Positions 29,667 through 39,462 of a stretch of DNA of 64,000 nt are shown in pieces. Source of the DNA: Okeania sp. SIO1I7 (GTDB lineage Bacteria; Cyanobacteriota; Cyanobacteriia; Cyanobacteriales; Microcoleaceae). Position 1 is the first letter of the stretch, and each line of letters starts with the position of its first letter. The position numbers were made by a program, and so were the translations under genes. Where the stretch lies: contig JAAHGF010000001.1 in the NCBI GenBank assembly GCA_010672585.1, forward strand, positions 434,001-498,000, in the 5' to 3' direction. The notes beneath the pieces are model-generated. The model was not told the origin of the DNA, did no database searches, and saw only the letters and a program-made list of their open reading frames with translations.

Positions 29667-30821
29667 CTAATTTCTCAACTGAACAGGCATAATTAAATAA
29701 GTCATTTTCACCCCACCCAAAGGATTTAAAACCACCGGACTTGTAGCAGTATTTAACTGAATAGAAATCTCCGAAGCTGAAGGAATAGCCTTCAAACCTT
29801 CAATCAAATACTTAACATTAAAAGCAATTTCTTCCGGTTCATCAGAAGAAATTTGTGCTGCCATAGACTCTCTACCACTACCCACATCTTGAGCATCTAC
29901 AGACAAAGAAATCTCCTGATTAACACTATCAATAGAACACTTCAAAATATTATTTTTCTGGTCAGCCAAAACAGCAATTCTTTCCACCGCTCCTAAAAAT
30001 TGTTTCCTATCTACATTAATTTGATTAGTAAACTTATCAGGTAATAATTGTCCGTAAGCTGGATATTGACCATCCAATTTTCTGCTAGTTAAACATTGTT
30101 CTCCTAGCTCAAAAATTACCTGACCTTCATCAAATCTCAAAGCAACAGCTTCAGATGATTGATCCATTCCAATCATTCGTTCAATTTCTCGTAAAGCTTT
30201 TGCAGGAATTGTTACTTCAAATTCTTCAATTTCTTCTACTTCTGATTCACCGTCTGGTGCCACACTTTCAGTCTTAACAATAGCTAATCTATGACCATCA
30301 GTTGCTGCAAATTCTAAACCATCTTTTTGTACTTTTAAATGTACTCCGGTTAACACTTGTTTTGTTTCATCAGGACTTGTGGCAAACAGAGTTCCCTTTA
30401 AACCATTAATTAAAGCTTCCGGTGGTAAATATATAACTTCCCCCTCTTCCACCTTTGGTAACTCTGGATATTCCTCCCCTCCCATACCTCGGACCTCATA
30501 ACGTCCAGACGTAGAAGTAAGAGTAGCGATCGCTTCCCCTTCATCATCATCAATAGTAATATTACCGTCTGGTAATCTAGAGACAATATCATTAAATAAT
30601 TTGGCAGGTAAAGTAAAACTCCCACCTGTTTCTACAACTGCTGGAAAATTTGAACGAATACCTAAACTTAAGTCAAACCCTGTTAATTCTAAGCACTGAT
30701 TTTCTGCATCTGCTATTAATAAAACATTTGCCAATACTGGGTGAGTAGGTCGAGAAGGAACTGCCCGACTGACCAGAGAAAGATTACTATTTAAGTCACT
30801 TTGAGTACAAGTTAATTTCAT
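29667..30821 (-). CDS. dnaN: DNA polymerase III sliding clamp (beta subunit)
   Basis: This is the ring-shaped processivity factor of the replicative polymerase, acting as a homodimer. At 384 residues it has the expected three repeated clamp domains. Visible landmarks are MKLTCTQSDLNSNLSLVSRA at the start, TDGHRLAIVK in domain 2 and the terminal segment MTYLIMPVQLRN, which closes the peptide-binding pocket (consensus MPMR/MPVQL). The gene lies downstream of dnaA on the same strand, but an origin region and an inserted tnpB element separate them. The ATG at 30821 is clear. Confidence 0.97.
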   Translation of the reverse strand: MKLTCTQSDLNSNLSLVSRAVPSRPTHPVLANVLLIADAENQCLELTGFDLSLGIRSNFPAVVETGGSFTLPAKLFNDIVSRLPDGNITIDDDEGEAIATLTSTSGRYEVRGMGGEEYPELPKVEEGEVIYLPPEALINGLKGTLFATSPDETKQVLTGVHLKVQKDGLEFAATDGHRLAIVKTESVAPDGESEVEEIEEFEVTIPAKALREIERMIGMDQSSEAVALRFDEGQVIFELGEQCLTSRKLDGQYPAYGQLLPDKFTNQINVDRKQFLGAVERIAVLADQKNNILKCSIDSVNQEISLSVDAQDVGSGRESMAAQISSDEPEEIAFNVKYLIEGLKAIPSASEISIQLNTATSPVVLNPLGGVKMTYLIMPVQLRN

Positions 30822-30951
30822 TAGAGTTTAGCTAGTTATATAAGGAACCAGAGGTTTTTTTGAGAAAACTTACCGAAAAGCAACGTTGAAGGCCCCCGTG
30901 TTTTAACCGGGGGATGAAAACAACCGAGTCGTTTAGACTAGACAACTAAAG

Positions 30952-32427
30952 TTGTCCTGTGCTATTACTACTCACAAAATTTTCCAACCACCGTTTCAAA
31001 TGTACTCTTGTCAGCAAGTTTTAGTAGGTAAAAATCCCGAATTAATTGCTATTTTAACATTCTTATGTGAACAGTCTCACAAGCTAACTAACATGGGAAT
31101 ATATTATGCCAGACAATTATATTTTAAGTGTCACAAAACTCTGGGCAAGTTTGACGCAGGAATTAGTCTATAAACACAACTATCATTACAAAGTTTTATA
31201 TTCGCTCTTCAGCACAACAAATATTGAGAACTGTAGCTGAATCCCATACGCTCTTATTATGGTCTCATTATTGCCTATAGTTCAGGAAAAATCTCAGACA
31301 GACCAAGGATTCCTAACTACAAAAAAAAAGGAGGAATGACCACAGTTAGTTACCCCAAGCAAGCATTAAAACTTAAAGATAATCAAATTAGAGTACCACG
31401 CTTAGAATACCTGTAAACCCTGGTTTGGAGTAGATAGCTTTTTAATTCCAATGCCTAGTATAAGAGCATTTTCTACTATCAAATAACTGAGAATATTACC
31501 GAGGAACAGATGTTTTTATTGGTTATGGTGTCTATGAAAAAGAAGTGGTAATTAAACCTCAATTAAATCAAGAAAATGTCTTAGGAATAGACCACGGTTT
31601 AAATAATTGGTTGACCTGTGTATCGAATGTAGGAACAAGCGCGGATTGTAGATGGGAAACACCCACCCCTATCCCCTCCCGGGAGGGGAACTAAAGGGGT
31701 GGGTTGGTACAACAAACAAGTATCAACTCTTAAAGAAAATCAACCTCAAGGATTTTAGTCAAATAAACTAGCTGCAATTACAGAAAAGCGTAACCGCAAA
31801 ATGCAATTTTGGTATAAATAAAGCAGCCAGAATAGTCATTAATCATTGTTTAAAAAATTCTATTGGTACAATTGTTTTTGGTTGGAATAAAAGTCAGAAA
31901 AATGAAATCAAATTAGGAAAGAAAAATAATTCATAATTTGTACCAATTCCTACAGCTAGACTTAAACAGAGAATAGCTCAATTATGCTCTGAATATGGAA
32001 TTCTATTTATAAAAACTGAGGAAAGTTATACAAGTGTTGCTTCATTTTTAGATGGTGACTATCTACCTAATTATGGTGAGAAACTCGGTGCTGGTGCTCG
32101 GAACCTGAGTCCGAGCAAGGAAGCACCGACCCTACGGGCCAATGATTGGAAACCATCAGGAAAGAGAATAAAGCGATGCAGCGCCGCCAAAGGGGGTTTC
32201 CCACATGAGCGACTGCATCAAGACAGCGTGGTTTGTATAGAACTGGTAATAATTGGTGTGTTAATACAGACTGTAATGGAGCTGAAAATATTATCACAAA
32301 AGTAAGCAGAAAGCTAAGTTTAGACTTAAGCAGACTGTGTAGGGGCACCGCGGAAATTGTCCCCAAAGAATATATCTTTGGTCAGCTAAGAAGAAACGGA
32401 GCAACACGGATTTATCCTGTTGCGTAG
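30952..32427 (+). pseudogene. tnpB: TnpB, decayed
   Basis: Pieces of TnpB can be followed left to right: an N-terminal segment (ILTFLCEQSHKLTNMGIYYA, 31040-31170), later NVLGIDHGLNNWLTCVSNVG (about 31576-31636), WYNKQ after a palindromic insertion, AGRIVIN-like sequence near 31830, and the zinc-finger end NTDCNGAENIITKV through the C-terminus at 32427. Several stops and frameshifts separate the pieces, so no functional nuclease is made. The region 32230-32563 still looks like an intact 3' end plus right end, where the omega-RNA would be encoded. Confidence 0.82.
31661..31704. repeat. 44 bp G/C-rich palindromic insertion in tnpB copy 2
   Basis: ACCCACCCCTATCCCCTCC and the complementary GGAGGGG...GGGGTGGGT form a near-perfect palindrome placed between the VDGK and WYNK codons of tnpB. 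It is the same module as at 20285-20329, with the central part in the opposite orientation. Confidence 0.75.
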
Positions 32428-32569
32428 TATAGTAGTTTAACTTAAAAATGAGACGTTTTTTCGTCTGAAACTCCCTCATAGCAAGAAAGCTTTGTCTTAA
32501 TCTAAAGTTAAATGACTATATCTGCTTAGAATCCCCTCGGTAACAGCTGCGGGGAGTAGTCAACTCAAA

Positions 32570-33097
32570 CTGAAATCGTAACATTCTTAACTTGAGGAAT
32601 CTAGATATCTAGCATTAGATGAAAAATATCAGTCATAAAAGATCGAATTAATATCTGTGGAAAATGTGGAAAACTCTCAAAAAATCTTAACCACATCAAT
32701 ACTTTCAGAAATAAATAACTTGTGGAAAACCTGTGGAAAAAATCAATGTTGCCTTGAAATAAAATTTTAGATTAGCTTATATTTTCGAGGTGATGTTACC
32801 TTTTCGGTTTCAGTTTATAGCACTACGTCTTTTGGTTAGAACAATAAATTTTAGTTGTAAGGGAACACCAGAACTGGGGACAGGGAACAGGCAATAGAGG
32901 AATGTCCTAAAATATTTCCATAGCGCTATAGTTGTTTTGATCCAATTAATAGTCCAGATTCTAGATTTTTCCAAAAGTGTTCCACAAGTCGAAAGTTTAA
33001 ATTTCATAGTTATAGTACTACGCAAATAGGTTAGGACATTTATAAATGCTCCAACTCAGTCATATATAAATTTTGGCTTTTAATTTTTGACTTTTGA
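32570..33097. other. oriC: Probable chromosomal replication origin (oriC)
   Basis: The dnaA-dnaN interval contains a cluster of DnaA boxes of the cyanobacterial TTTTCCACA type: TGTGGAAAA at 32656-32664, 32665-32673, 32721-32729 and 32732-32740, a near-match TTAACCACA at 32687-32695, and TGTTCCACA at 32978-32986. Four perfect boxes within 85 bp, beside dnaA and AT-rich DNA, is strong evidence for an origin. A family I element (32817-32930) lies inside, and a tnpB element now separates the boxes from dnaN. Confidence 0.78.
32817..32930. mobile_element. Family I miniature element inside the origin region
   Basis: This 114 bp element is bounded by TATAGCACTACG and CATAGCGCTATA. Its core contains 'aataaattttagttgtaagg' as in the relic near 6210. 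A further half copy starts at about 33011 (TATAGTACTACGCAAATAGG). Confidence 0.7.
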
Positions 33098-34465
33098 CTA
33101 ACGACTACTAGAAAAATTAATCCGATCACTCAACTGTCTGAGAGTTTGGCCTAAGTTTAAATCATTCTTTTGTAGCTGGGCAATCTTATCACAACTATAT
33201 ATAACAGTTGTATGGTCTTTTCCACCAAAAACCTCCCCAATTTTTGGCAGACTTAAATCAGTATGTTGTCGCATCAAAAACATTCCAACCTGTCTTGCTA
33301 AACTAATCTCTCGTTTTCTAGAACTTCCTTTTAAATCCTCTATAGACACATTAAAAACTTCTGAAACAGCCTTAATAACTGCTTCTGGAGATGCCTCTAA
33401 TTTTTCATTTTGTGGATTTAAAATAGGTGCGACATTCTCCACAGTCATCGGCAAACCTGAAATAGAAATATAAGTAACAACCCTAGTCAAAGCACCTTCC
33501 AACTCTCGAATATTTGAAGGATATCTAGAGGCAATATACTCAATTACATCTCTAGGTAAAATCATATTTTCATACTCAGATTTTTTCAGCAAAATTGCCA
33601 TCCTAGTTTCCAGATCGGGAGCTTGAATATCAGCAATTAATCCCATAGAAAACCGAGAGCAAAGACGTTCTTGTAAACTAGGAATTTGATTAGGAGGTCT
33701 ATCGGAAGCTAATACTACTTGTTTGCCAGCTTCATGCAAAGTATTAAAAGTATGAAAAAATTCTTCTTGAGTATATTCTTTACCCTCAATAAATTGAATA
33801 TCATCTACTAACAAAACATCAGCGGTTCGATAATGTTCTCTAAAACTTTGGAGGCTATCTTTACGAATAGCGACAATTAAATCATTAGTAAACTTTTCCG
33901 TAGAAACATAAAAAATTTGAGATTTAGGCAAAATATCCAAACGATAATGACCGATAGCTTGCATCAAATGAGTTTTTCCTAAACCTACTCCACCACATAA
34001 AAATAAAGGATTAAACTCTCGTCCAGGAGACTCAGCTACTGCTAAAGAAGCTGCATGAGCCATACGATTATTCGGACCTACCACAAACCTAGAAAACATA
34101 TATTTCGGATTTAGATTTGCTGGTTTAGGCTTTTGACTAGATAAACTTTCTGAAAGATCAGCAACTTTATTTTCCGACCATATAGATTCTGAATTATCTT
34201 TACCCACACTTTCTCCGACTGTCGTAGTTAGGTAAATTTCTACAGGATAACCGAGAATATCATGTACAACATCAGCAATAGTTTTTATATAGTATTTCTG
34301 TAACCAATTTCGAGCAAAAGGGTTAGGAGTACAAATTACCAAACAGTTATTTTCTAATTGTTGAGCATTGGCTGTTTTAATCCATGTTTCAAAAGTAGGT
34401 CGGCTTAATTTTAATTGCAATCTTTCTAAAACTTGGTTCCACAAATTATCAAGATAAATTTCCAC
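33098..34465 (-). CDS. dnaA: Chromosomal replication initiator DnaA
   Basis: This is the AAA+ initiator that binds DnaA boxes and opens oriC. Domain I (residues 1-80) begins [21 protein letters not shown] short linker of about 40 residues follows. Walker A is GGVGLGKTH at residues 158-166, Walker B is [14 protein letters not shown], and the C-terminal helix-turn-helix contains [19 protein letters not shown], which reads DnaA boxes. The start is GTG at 34465 with GAGGTTAGCA just upstream. The 455-residue length is typical. The probable origin lies immediately downstream, followed by dnaN. Confidence 0.97.
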   Translation of the reverse strand: MEIYLDNLWNQVLERLQLKLSRPTFETWIKTANAQQLENNCLVICTPNPFARNWLQKYYIKTIADVVHDILGYPVEIYLTTTVGESVGKDNSESIWSENKVADLSESLSSQKPKPANLNPKYMFSRFVVGPNNRMAHAASLAVAESPGREFNPLFLCGGVGLGKTHLMQAIGHYRLDILPKSQIFYVSTEKFTNDLIVAIRKDSLQSFREHYRTADVLLVDDIQFIEGKEYTQEEFFHTFNTLHEAGKQVVLASDRPPNQIPSLQERLCSRFSMGLIADIQAPDLETRMAILLKKSEYENMILPRDVIEYIASRYPSNIRELEGALTRVVTYISISGLPMTVENVAPILNPQNEKLEASPEAVIKAVSEVFNVSIEDLKGSSRKREISLARQVGMFLMRQHTDLSLPKIGEVFGGKDHTTVIYSCDKIAQLQKNDLNLGQTLRQLSDRINFSSSR

Positions 34466-34959
34466 TGCTAACCTCTTTTTATATTAATACAAATGAAAAT
34501 AAATTAAATATTTGAAGCAGGTTTGAGGTAGTAGATTATATGTTCATGGTTCAATTGAGAAAAATGGTATAAGTCATAGGTTGTGAAAAAAGCTTTCCGT
34601 GCTACTAAAACCTAAAACCTTCTGATTAACCCTAACAAACTTGTAAACAATGCACGTGAATTGTGGGTTTGATCGCCCAATTTTCAACTGCGGTGTCTGC
34701 TAAACCTAAAACCTATTACCTATAACCAAAAGAAGCATAGGGGGGATAAATTAGTAAATAGTAAATATAAATTTGGCACTAAGGATGATCAAATAAATTA
34801 GTTAATGAAATGAGGAATAAGAACAAATTAAAACTGGATAAAATTAATTATGTTCAAGAGGTTTCCCAGGCTTAAACTAGAAATTTATGGTTTATTTAAG
34901 AGATATTCCTTGATGAAAATGAATAAGAATATTACTCAAAATATCAAGTGAATTTTTTT
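34466..34959. other. Divergent intergenic region upstream of dnaA
   Basis: No gene is seen. It is AT-rich and presumably holds the dnaA promoter. 'aaacctaaaacctattacct' and an imperfect copy (34610-34725) form a short direct repeat. Confidence 0.35.
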
Positions 34960-35170
34960 ACCGAATTATTAATTATTAATTATTAATAATTAAATAATTC
35001 GCGCCTTGAAGCCGACCCTTTTAAGGGGAAAAAAGTGGTCGAGGGATAGCGAGGTCTCCTCGCCATATCTAATCGACCAAGAGAAGAAATAATATTTCCT
35101 GATATTCAATTCCGTAGTGGTTTTAACCAGAGGTAATTATCAATTATCCATTATCAATTATCAATTAATG
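34960..35170 (+). repeat. Family E interspersed repeat
   Basis: In order it has TAATTATTAATTATTAATAA, CCCTTTTAAGGGGAAAAAAG, TGGTCGAGGGATAGCGAGG, TCTCCTCGCCATATC, ATCGACCAAGAG, TTCCGTAGTGGTTTTAACCA, and GAGGTAATTATCAATTATCC. The same order occurs at 58590 and, inverted, at 47700. Confidence 0.75.
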
Positions 35171-35249
35171 AAATATCTTCTAGATAAATTTAGTCAGCAA
35201 TATTGCTGATCGTGCCTGATTGTGACTAAATCTAATTTGTAATTAAATA

Positions 35250-35278
35250 TTTACAAAAAGAACTTTTGATGTTATAAT
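35250..35278 (+). promoter_or_regulatory. Sigma-70-type promoter for pdhB leader
   Basis: TTTACA (35250-35255) and TATAAT (35273-35278) are separated by 17 bp, close to consensus for both boxes. The predicted start is near 35285, giving a 5' leader of about 240 nt before the pdhB ATG. Confidence 0.7.
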
Positions 35279-35284
35279 AATGCT

Positions 35285-35525
35285 CCATAAACTGAAGTAA
35301 GGTAAAAGTTAGCAGTAAAGCTGCTCAGGGAAGCCAGTAAAAGGTTAATATTAGCATCTAACTAACTTAAAAATCCGACACTGAAAGTGGGCTTACTTGC
35401 TAGAGCATAATTATAAACAAAGCTCTATGTCCGAACCAATTCGGTCGAGTCATTGAGAAGCCCATTTCTGATTGTGAAATTAGTGTGGGAACTGTTAGCT
35501 CAAATTCATATAATCAAACCCTTAG
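35285..35525 (+). ncRNA. Structured 5' leader of pdhB (unassigned RNA motif)
   Basis: A three-way junction can be drawn by eye. A closing stem TGGGCTT (35388-35394) pairs with AAGCCCA (35458-35464) over 7 bp. Inside it are TAGAGC/GCTCTA (35401-35406 with 35422-35427) and CCGAA/TTCGG (35431-35435 with 35440-35444). Upstream is AGCAG-TAAAG-CTGCT (about 35311-35325). I do not recognise a known riboswitch class. It may be a regulatory leader or an independent small RNA. Confidence 0.5.
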
Positions 35526-36509
35526 ATGGCACAAACTTTATTATTTAATGCTCTCCGTGCAGCCATTGATGAAGAAATGGCCCGTGACCAGACTGTATAT
35601 GTTCTTGGTGAAGATGTGGGTCAATATGGAGGCTCGTACAAAGTTACCAAAGACCTTTATGCAAAATATGGGGAACTGCGTGTCCTTGATACTCCCATTG
35701 CAGAAAATAGCTTCACAGGAATGGCCATAGGTTCGGCTTTGACTGGGTTAAGACCCATTATTGAAGGCATGAATATGGGCTTTTTACTATTAGCCTTCAA
35801 CCAAATTTCTAATAATGCTGGAATGTTGCGCTATACCTCTGGTGGTAACTTCAAAATACCATTAGTTATTCGTGGCCCTGGTGGTGTAGGTCGCCAGTTA
35901 GGTGCAGAGCATTCCCAAAGATTAGAAGCATACTTTCAAGCTGTTCCTGGTCTGAAAATAGTCGCTTGCTCAACCCCTTACAATGCTAAAGGTTTACTCA
36001 AAGCAGCTATCCGTGATGATAATCCGGTCCTATTTTTTGAACACGTCCTCCTTTACAATCTGAAGGAAGACTTGCCAGAAGAGGAATATTTGTTACCTAT
36101 AGACAAAGCGGAAGTGGTACGGACAGGAAAAGATGTAACTATTTTGACCTACTCTCGGATGCGTCACCACGTCACCCAAGCAGTAAAAAGTTTGGAAAAA
36201 CAGGGTTATGACCCAGAGGTAATAGACTTAATATCTCTCAAACCCCTAGATTTTGAAACTATTGGTAATTCTGTGAGGAAAACTCACCGGGTGATTATTG
36301 TCGAAGAGTGTATGAAAACAGGTGGTATTGGTGCTGAATTAATTGCCTCAATTAATGAGAGGTTATTTGATGAACTAGATGCACCAGTTCTACGTTTATC
36401 TTCACAAGATATTCCGACACCTTATAATGGTGCACTAGAAAGATTGACAATTGTACAACCAGAGCAGATTGTTGAAGCAGTAGAAAAAATGGTAGCTATG
36501 CAAGTTTAA
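35526..36509 (+). CDS. pdhB: Pyruvate dehydrogenase E1 component, beta subunit
   Basis: This is the beta chain of pyruvate dehydrogenase E1, partner of the pdhA product encoded at 10242-11273. It is a 327-residue transketolase-type protein: the pyrimidine-binding domain has [17 protein letters not shown] and [17 protein letters not shown], and the C-terminal transketolase domain contains [15 protein letters not shown] and [15 protein letters not shown]. The ATG at 35526 gives the conserved [18 protein letters not shown]. It has its own consensus-like promoter and a structured leader, which suggests separate regulation of the beta chain. No E2 or E3 gene lies nearby. Confidence 0.97.
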   Translation: MAQTLLFNALRAAIDEEMARDQTVYVLGEDVGQYGGSYKVTKDLYAKYGELRVLDTPIAENSFTGMAIGSALTGLRPIIEGMNMGFLLLAFNQISNNAGMLRYTSGGNFKIPLVIRGPGGVGRQLGAEHSQRLEAYFQAVPGLKIVACSTPYNAKGLLKAAIRDDNPVLFFEHVLLYNLKEDLPEEEYLLPIDKAEVVRTGKDVTILTYSRMRHHVTQAVKSLEKQGYDPEVIDLISLKPLDFETIGNSVRKTHRVIIVEECMKTGGIGAELIASINERLFDELDAPVLRLSSQDIPTPYNGALERLTIVQPEQIVEAVEKMVAMQV

Positions 36510-37129
36510 GTTGAAGGAATAAGCAAGAGAGCTGATTAACTTTTTTGACTTAAACCAAATATTAACTTTTTTGAGGTGAAATTGCTGCCAATCTCAGTTC
36601 TAGTTCTGCCTTTAATTAGTTATCAATTGTTTATTATGGATATAGACGTTCTTCTAGGAGCGTCTCTATCTAAAGACCATTTCTCAAAAACTTTTCTACA
36701 TTTTATTGAGCATGATACCCACCCCTAACCCTTCCCAGGAGGGGGAGTAAACATAAAAATAATTAAAGCCCACCTAGAGTGCTAATTATCAAAAATGCGA
36801 CCGGAATATTGTTAATTACTTAATAATTGAAGTGCTACTTAAGTTAAGCATTAATGCATGGTGATTGGTATAATAAATTGTGTGTTAAAATACCCACAAA
36901 TAACACTTATTAGGAAACACCGGAATTGGGAGTAGTAGGGAGGAATTTGATAGATTATCTTAATAATTGAGAATATAAATTTTACCCTTGTCTCATTAAT
37001 GAGACTTGCATATAATATATTTTCACATACTTTCTGTTTTCAAGATAGTAATTATCATAAAAAACACTCGACATTTAGTTTTTATGTTGATTTTCTTGCC
37101 ATGCTTCAAGATTATTTAATTAGGGTTTG
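36510..37129. other. Intergenic region downstream of pdhB
   Basis: No gene is seen. It contains one copy of the G/C-rich module (ACCCACCCCTAACCCTTCCC, about 36718) that also occurs inside family A elements. Confidence 0.4.
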
Positions 37130-37366
37130 CTGATTAAATCTGAAAGTATTGACAGGTAAAAGCTCAAGCCATTGTATGTGTTATAGGGGTGCCAGCTTTT
37201 TGCCTTCAATAGCTCAAAAATTAAGGATTTTGGCAGACAGTGGGGGAAAAATTGGGGAACAATTGTTCCAACTAAATCTTCTGTAATCCACCATTTCTCC
37301 TGACTACTGACTACTGACTACTGACTACTACCAACAGCAAAAAGACTAGTGAAGCGCAAACCCTAA
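37130..37366. mobile_element. Family A miniature element
   Basis: TTAGGGTTTGCTGATTAAATC is at the left end and GAAGCGCAAACCCTAA at the right end, with TAATTA on both sides. An internal triplication of 'tgactac' lies near the right end. Confidence 0.75.
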
Positions 37367-37715
37367 TTATCTGTTATGTAATGAATAAAAATGAAAAAAT
37401 ATATAATTAATATCTATTTCAAGCTAAGATAAATTTATGGAAAATTTGATTTATCAGTATCAATAATTATAGGTAAAAAATAATTGACCTGTATTGAAAT
37501 TGAATTTATATAAATCTGAAAAGTTTTGCTCTATATCCTTATCCTTGTGTGGGGAGATGAGGAGTGAAGATATGAGTTAATGAAGAGATGACAACAAAAT
37601 ATACCATTAAGATTAGACATATCCAGAAAATAGGAAGTAGGGAGTAGGTGGGCTGTCTCCTGACTCTTTTTTTTAATAATCTTCAATAAAATACTGATTT
37701 TTAGTTAGTTAAACT

Positions 37716-39101
37716 ATGCGCAGACAAAATTCATATATAGCCTTAATTCTAGTTCTAGTAATAGCATCAGTAACAGTATTGAGTCAAATTCCAATTCGAT
37801 TGGGACTAGACCTTCGAGGTGGGTCACAACTTACTATTCAACTACAAACCTCAGAAGAAGTTCCCACTATCGACGAACGGGTCATGGAAGGAGTCCTAAA
37901 AATTGTAGAAAATCGAGTCAATGCTCTAGGTGTATCAGAATCAGTAGTGCAATCTCTAGGAGAAGACCAAATTCTTGTCCAACTACCAGGAGTAAATGAC
38001 CCAGCTCAAGCAGAACGAGTTTTAGGAGGTACCGCTCAACTGGACTTCCGCGAACAATTACAGGGTACTGAGCAACAGTTAGCAATTGAATACCAACTAC
38101 AAAGACAACGTTTAGTAGAGCAAGAATTACTGAAAAATAGTGAAGATCCAGAGGCTATAGCTAAAAATTTAGAATCTCTAGAAAAAACAAATCAAGCGAT
38201 CGCCGGACTATTCAAAGAACCCACGCTCAAAGGCCAAGATTTGAGAGATGCTTTAGCAGAACCAGAAGCTCCTGGCTCTAATAACTGGAATGTGGCCTTG
38301 CGTTTTACCTCTGAAGGAGGACAGAAGTTTGCAGAACTTACCAAAAATTTAGCAGGAACTGGACGTAGTATCGGTATTTTCTTAGATGACCAACTTTTGA
38401 GTGCTCCTACTGTCGGGGTTGAATTTGCAGAAACAGGAATTACTGGTGGTAATGCAGTAATTCAAGGTAGATTTACAGCCGAACAAGCAAATGAATTGGC
38501 AGTACAATTACGGGGTGGGGCACTGCCTGTGTCAGTAGAAATTGTGGAAAATAGAACTGTTGGGGCTACTCTAGGCCGAGATAGTATTCAGCGTAGTGTT
38601 TATGCAGGAGCTGGTGGCCTAATTCTGGTATTAATATTTATGGTGGTTTATTATCGACTTCCTGGGATGATTGCTGATGTAGCTTTAATTATTTATTCTC
38701 TGTTTACTATTGCTAGTTTTGCCATCTTGGGAGTTACTTTAACATTGCCAGGAATTGCTGGTTTTATTCTGAGTATTGGTATGGCAGTTGATGCTAATGT
38801 TTTGATTTTTGAACGGACAAGGGAAGAGTTACGAACTGGTAAAACTTTATATCGTTCTGTAGAATCTGGCTTTTATCGGGCTTTTTCCAGTATTTTAGAT
38901 GGTAATGTCACAACCTTGATTGCCTGTATAGCACTATTCTGGTTAGGAACTGGTTTGGTCAAAGGTTTTGCTCTAACCTTGGGAATTGGTGTAGCTATTA
39001 GTATGTTTACTGCTGTTACTTGTAGTCGTACTCTAATGTTTTGGGCGATCGGTTTTTCCCAATTCCGCAAACCAAAATTATTTTGTCCTGAATTAAATTG
39101 A
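37716..39101 (+). CDS. secD: Protein translocase subunit SecD
   Basis: SecD is an RND-fold membrane subunit of the Sec translocon that uses the proton gradient to complete protein export. A first membrane helix (YIALILVLVIASVTVL) is followed by the LGLDLRGGSQLT motif, a long periplasmic P1 domain, and five helices after about residue 290. The conserved SIGMAVDANVLIFERTREELR motif in the fourth helix region is present. At 461 residues it is short, as usual for cyanobacteria. secF follows after a 360 bp gap containing a family E repeat, so the genes may be transcribed together or separately. Confidence 0.96.
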   Translation: MRRQNSYIALILVLVIASVTVLSQIPIRLGLDLRGGSQLTIQLQTSEEVPTIDERVMEGVLKIVENRVNALGVSESVVQSLGEDQILVQLPGVNDPAQAERVLGGTAQLDFREQLQGTEQQLAIEYQLQRQRLVEQELLKNSEDPEAIAKNLESLEKTNQAIAGLFKEPTLKGQDLRDALAEPEAPGSNNWNVALRFTSEGGQKFAELTKNLAGTGRSIGIFLDDQLLSAPTVGVEFAETGITGGNAVIQGRFTAEQANELAVQLRGGALPVSVEIVENRTVGATLGRDSIQRSVYAGAGGLILVLIFMVVYYRLPGMIADVALIIYSLFTIASFAILGVTLTLPGIAGFILSIGMAVDANVLIFERTREELRTGKTLYRSVESGFYRAFSSILDGNVTTLIACIALFWLGTGLVKGFALTLGIGVAISMFTAVTCSRTLMFWAIGFSQFRKPKLFCPELN

Positions 39102-39289
39102 ATTAGGACTCACCACAAATCTAACCAAAACGCTTATTTGTCTTTAAATGGTTAGTCCAGCCCACTTTTTTCAAGTAAACGTTATTTTATTCACAATACG
39201 TCGGGATACGAGGTAAGTTCCGACCTCTATAAAATCAGTTATATAGCAGTACAAGAATTGGGCGGGGACATTTTTCAATCCTAAAACCC

Positions 39290-39425
39290 TTTTACCGAAA
39301 ATTTGTGGTGTAAAGCCTCCCCTTTTAAGGAGATAATAAAGAAAAATTTTTATGATTAGTCAATCCTATCCATATTAAAGGAGAGGTGATTATTAATTAT
39401 TAATTATTAATTATTAATTGTTCTC
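39290..39425 (+). repeat. Family E interspersed repeat, short form
   Basis: It has GTGTAAAGCCTCCCCTTTTA, AGGAGATAATAAAG, GTCAATCCTATCC, AAGGAGAGGTGATTATTAAT and ATTAATTATT runs. It lies between secD and secF. Confidence 0.65.
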
Positions 39426-39462
39426 TATTCCCTAGCGCGCAGCGCGATAAAATCAGTAAAAA

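Larger units (their letters stand above)
30874..32563 (+). mobile_element. IS200/IS605-family tnpB element inserted between dnaA and dnaN
   Basis: The element begins directly after a TTAC target (30870-30873). Its left-end hairpin (GGCCCCCG / CCGGGGG) is at about 30889-30911. It ends with a right-end hairpin (CCCC...CGGGG, 32533-32554) and GTAGTCAA at 32563. It carries only a decayed tnpB. The ends and the C-terminal coding part match the fragment at 11301-11584 closely. Confidence 0.85.
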
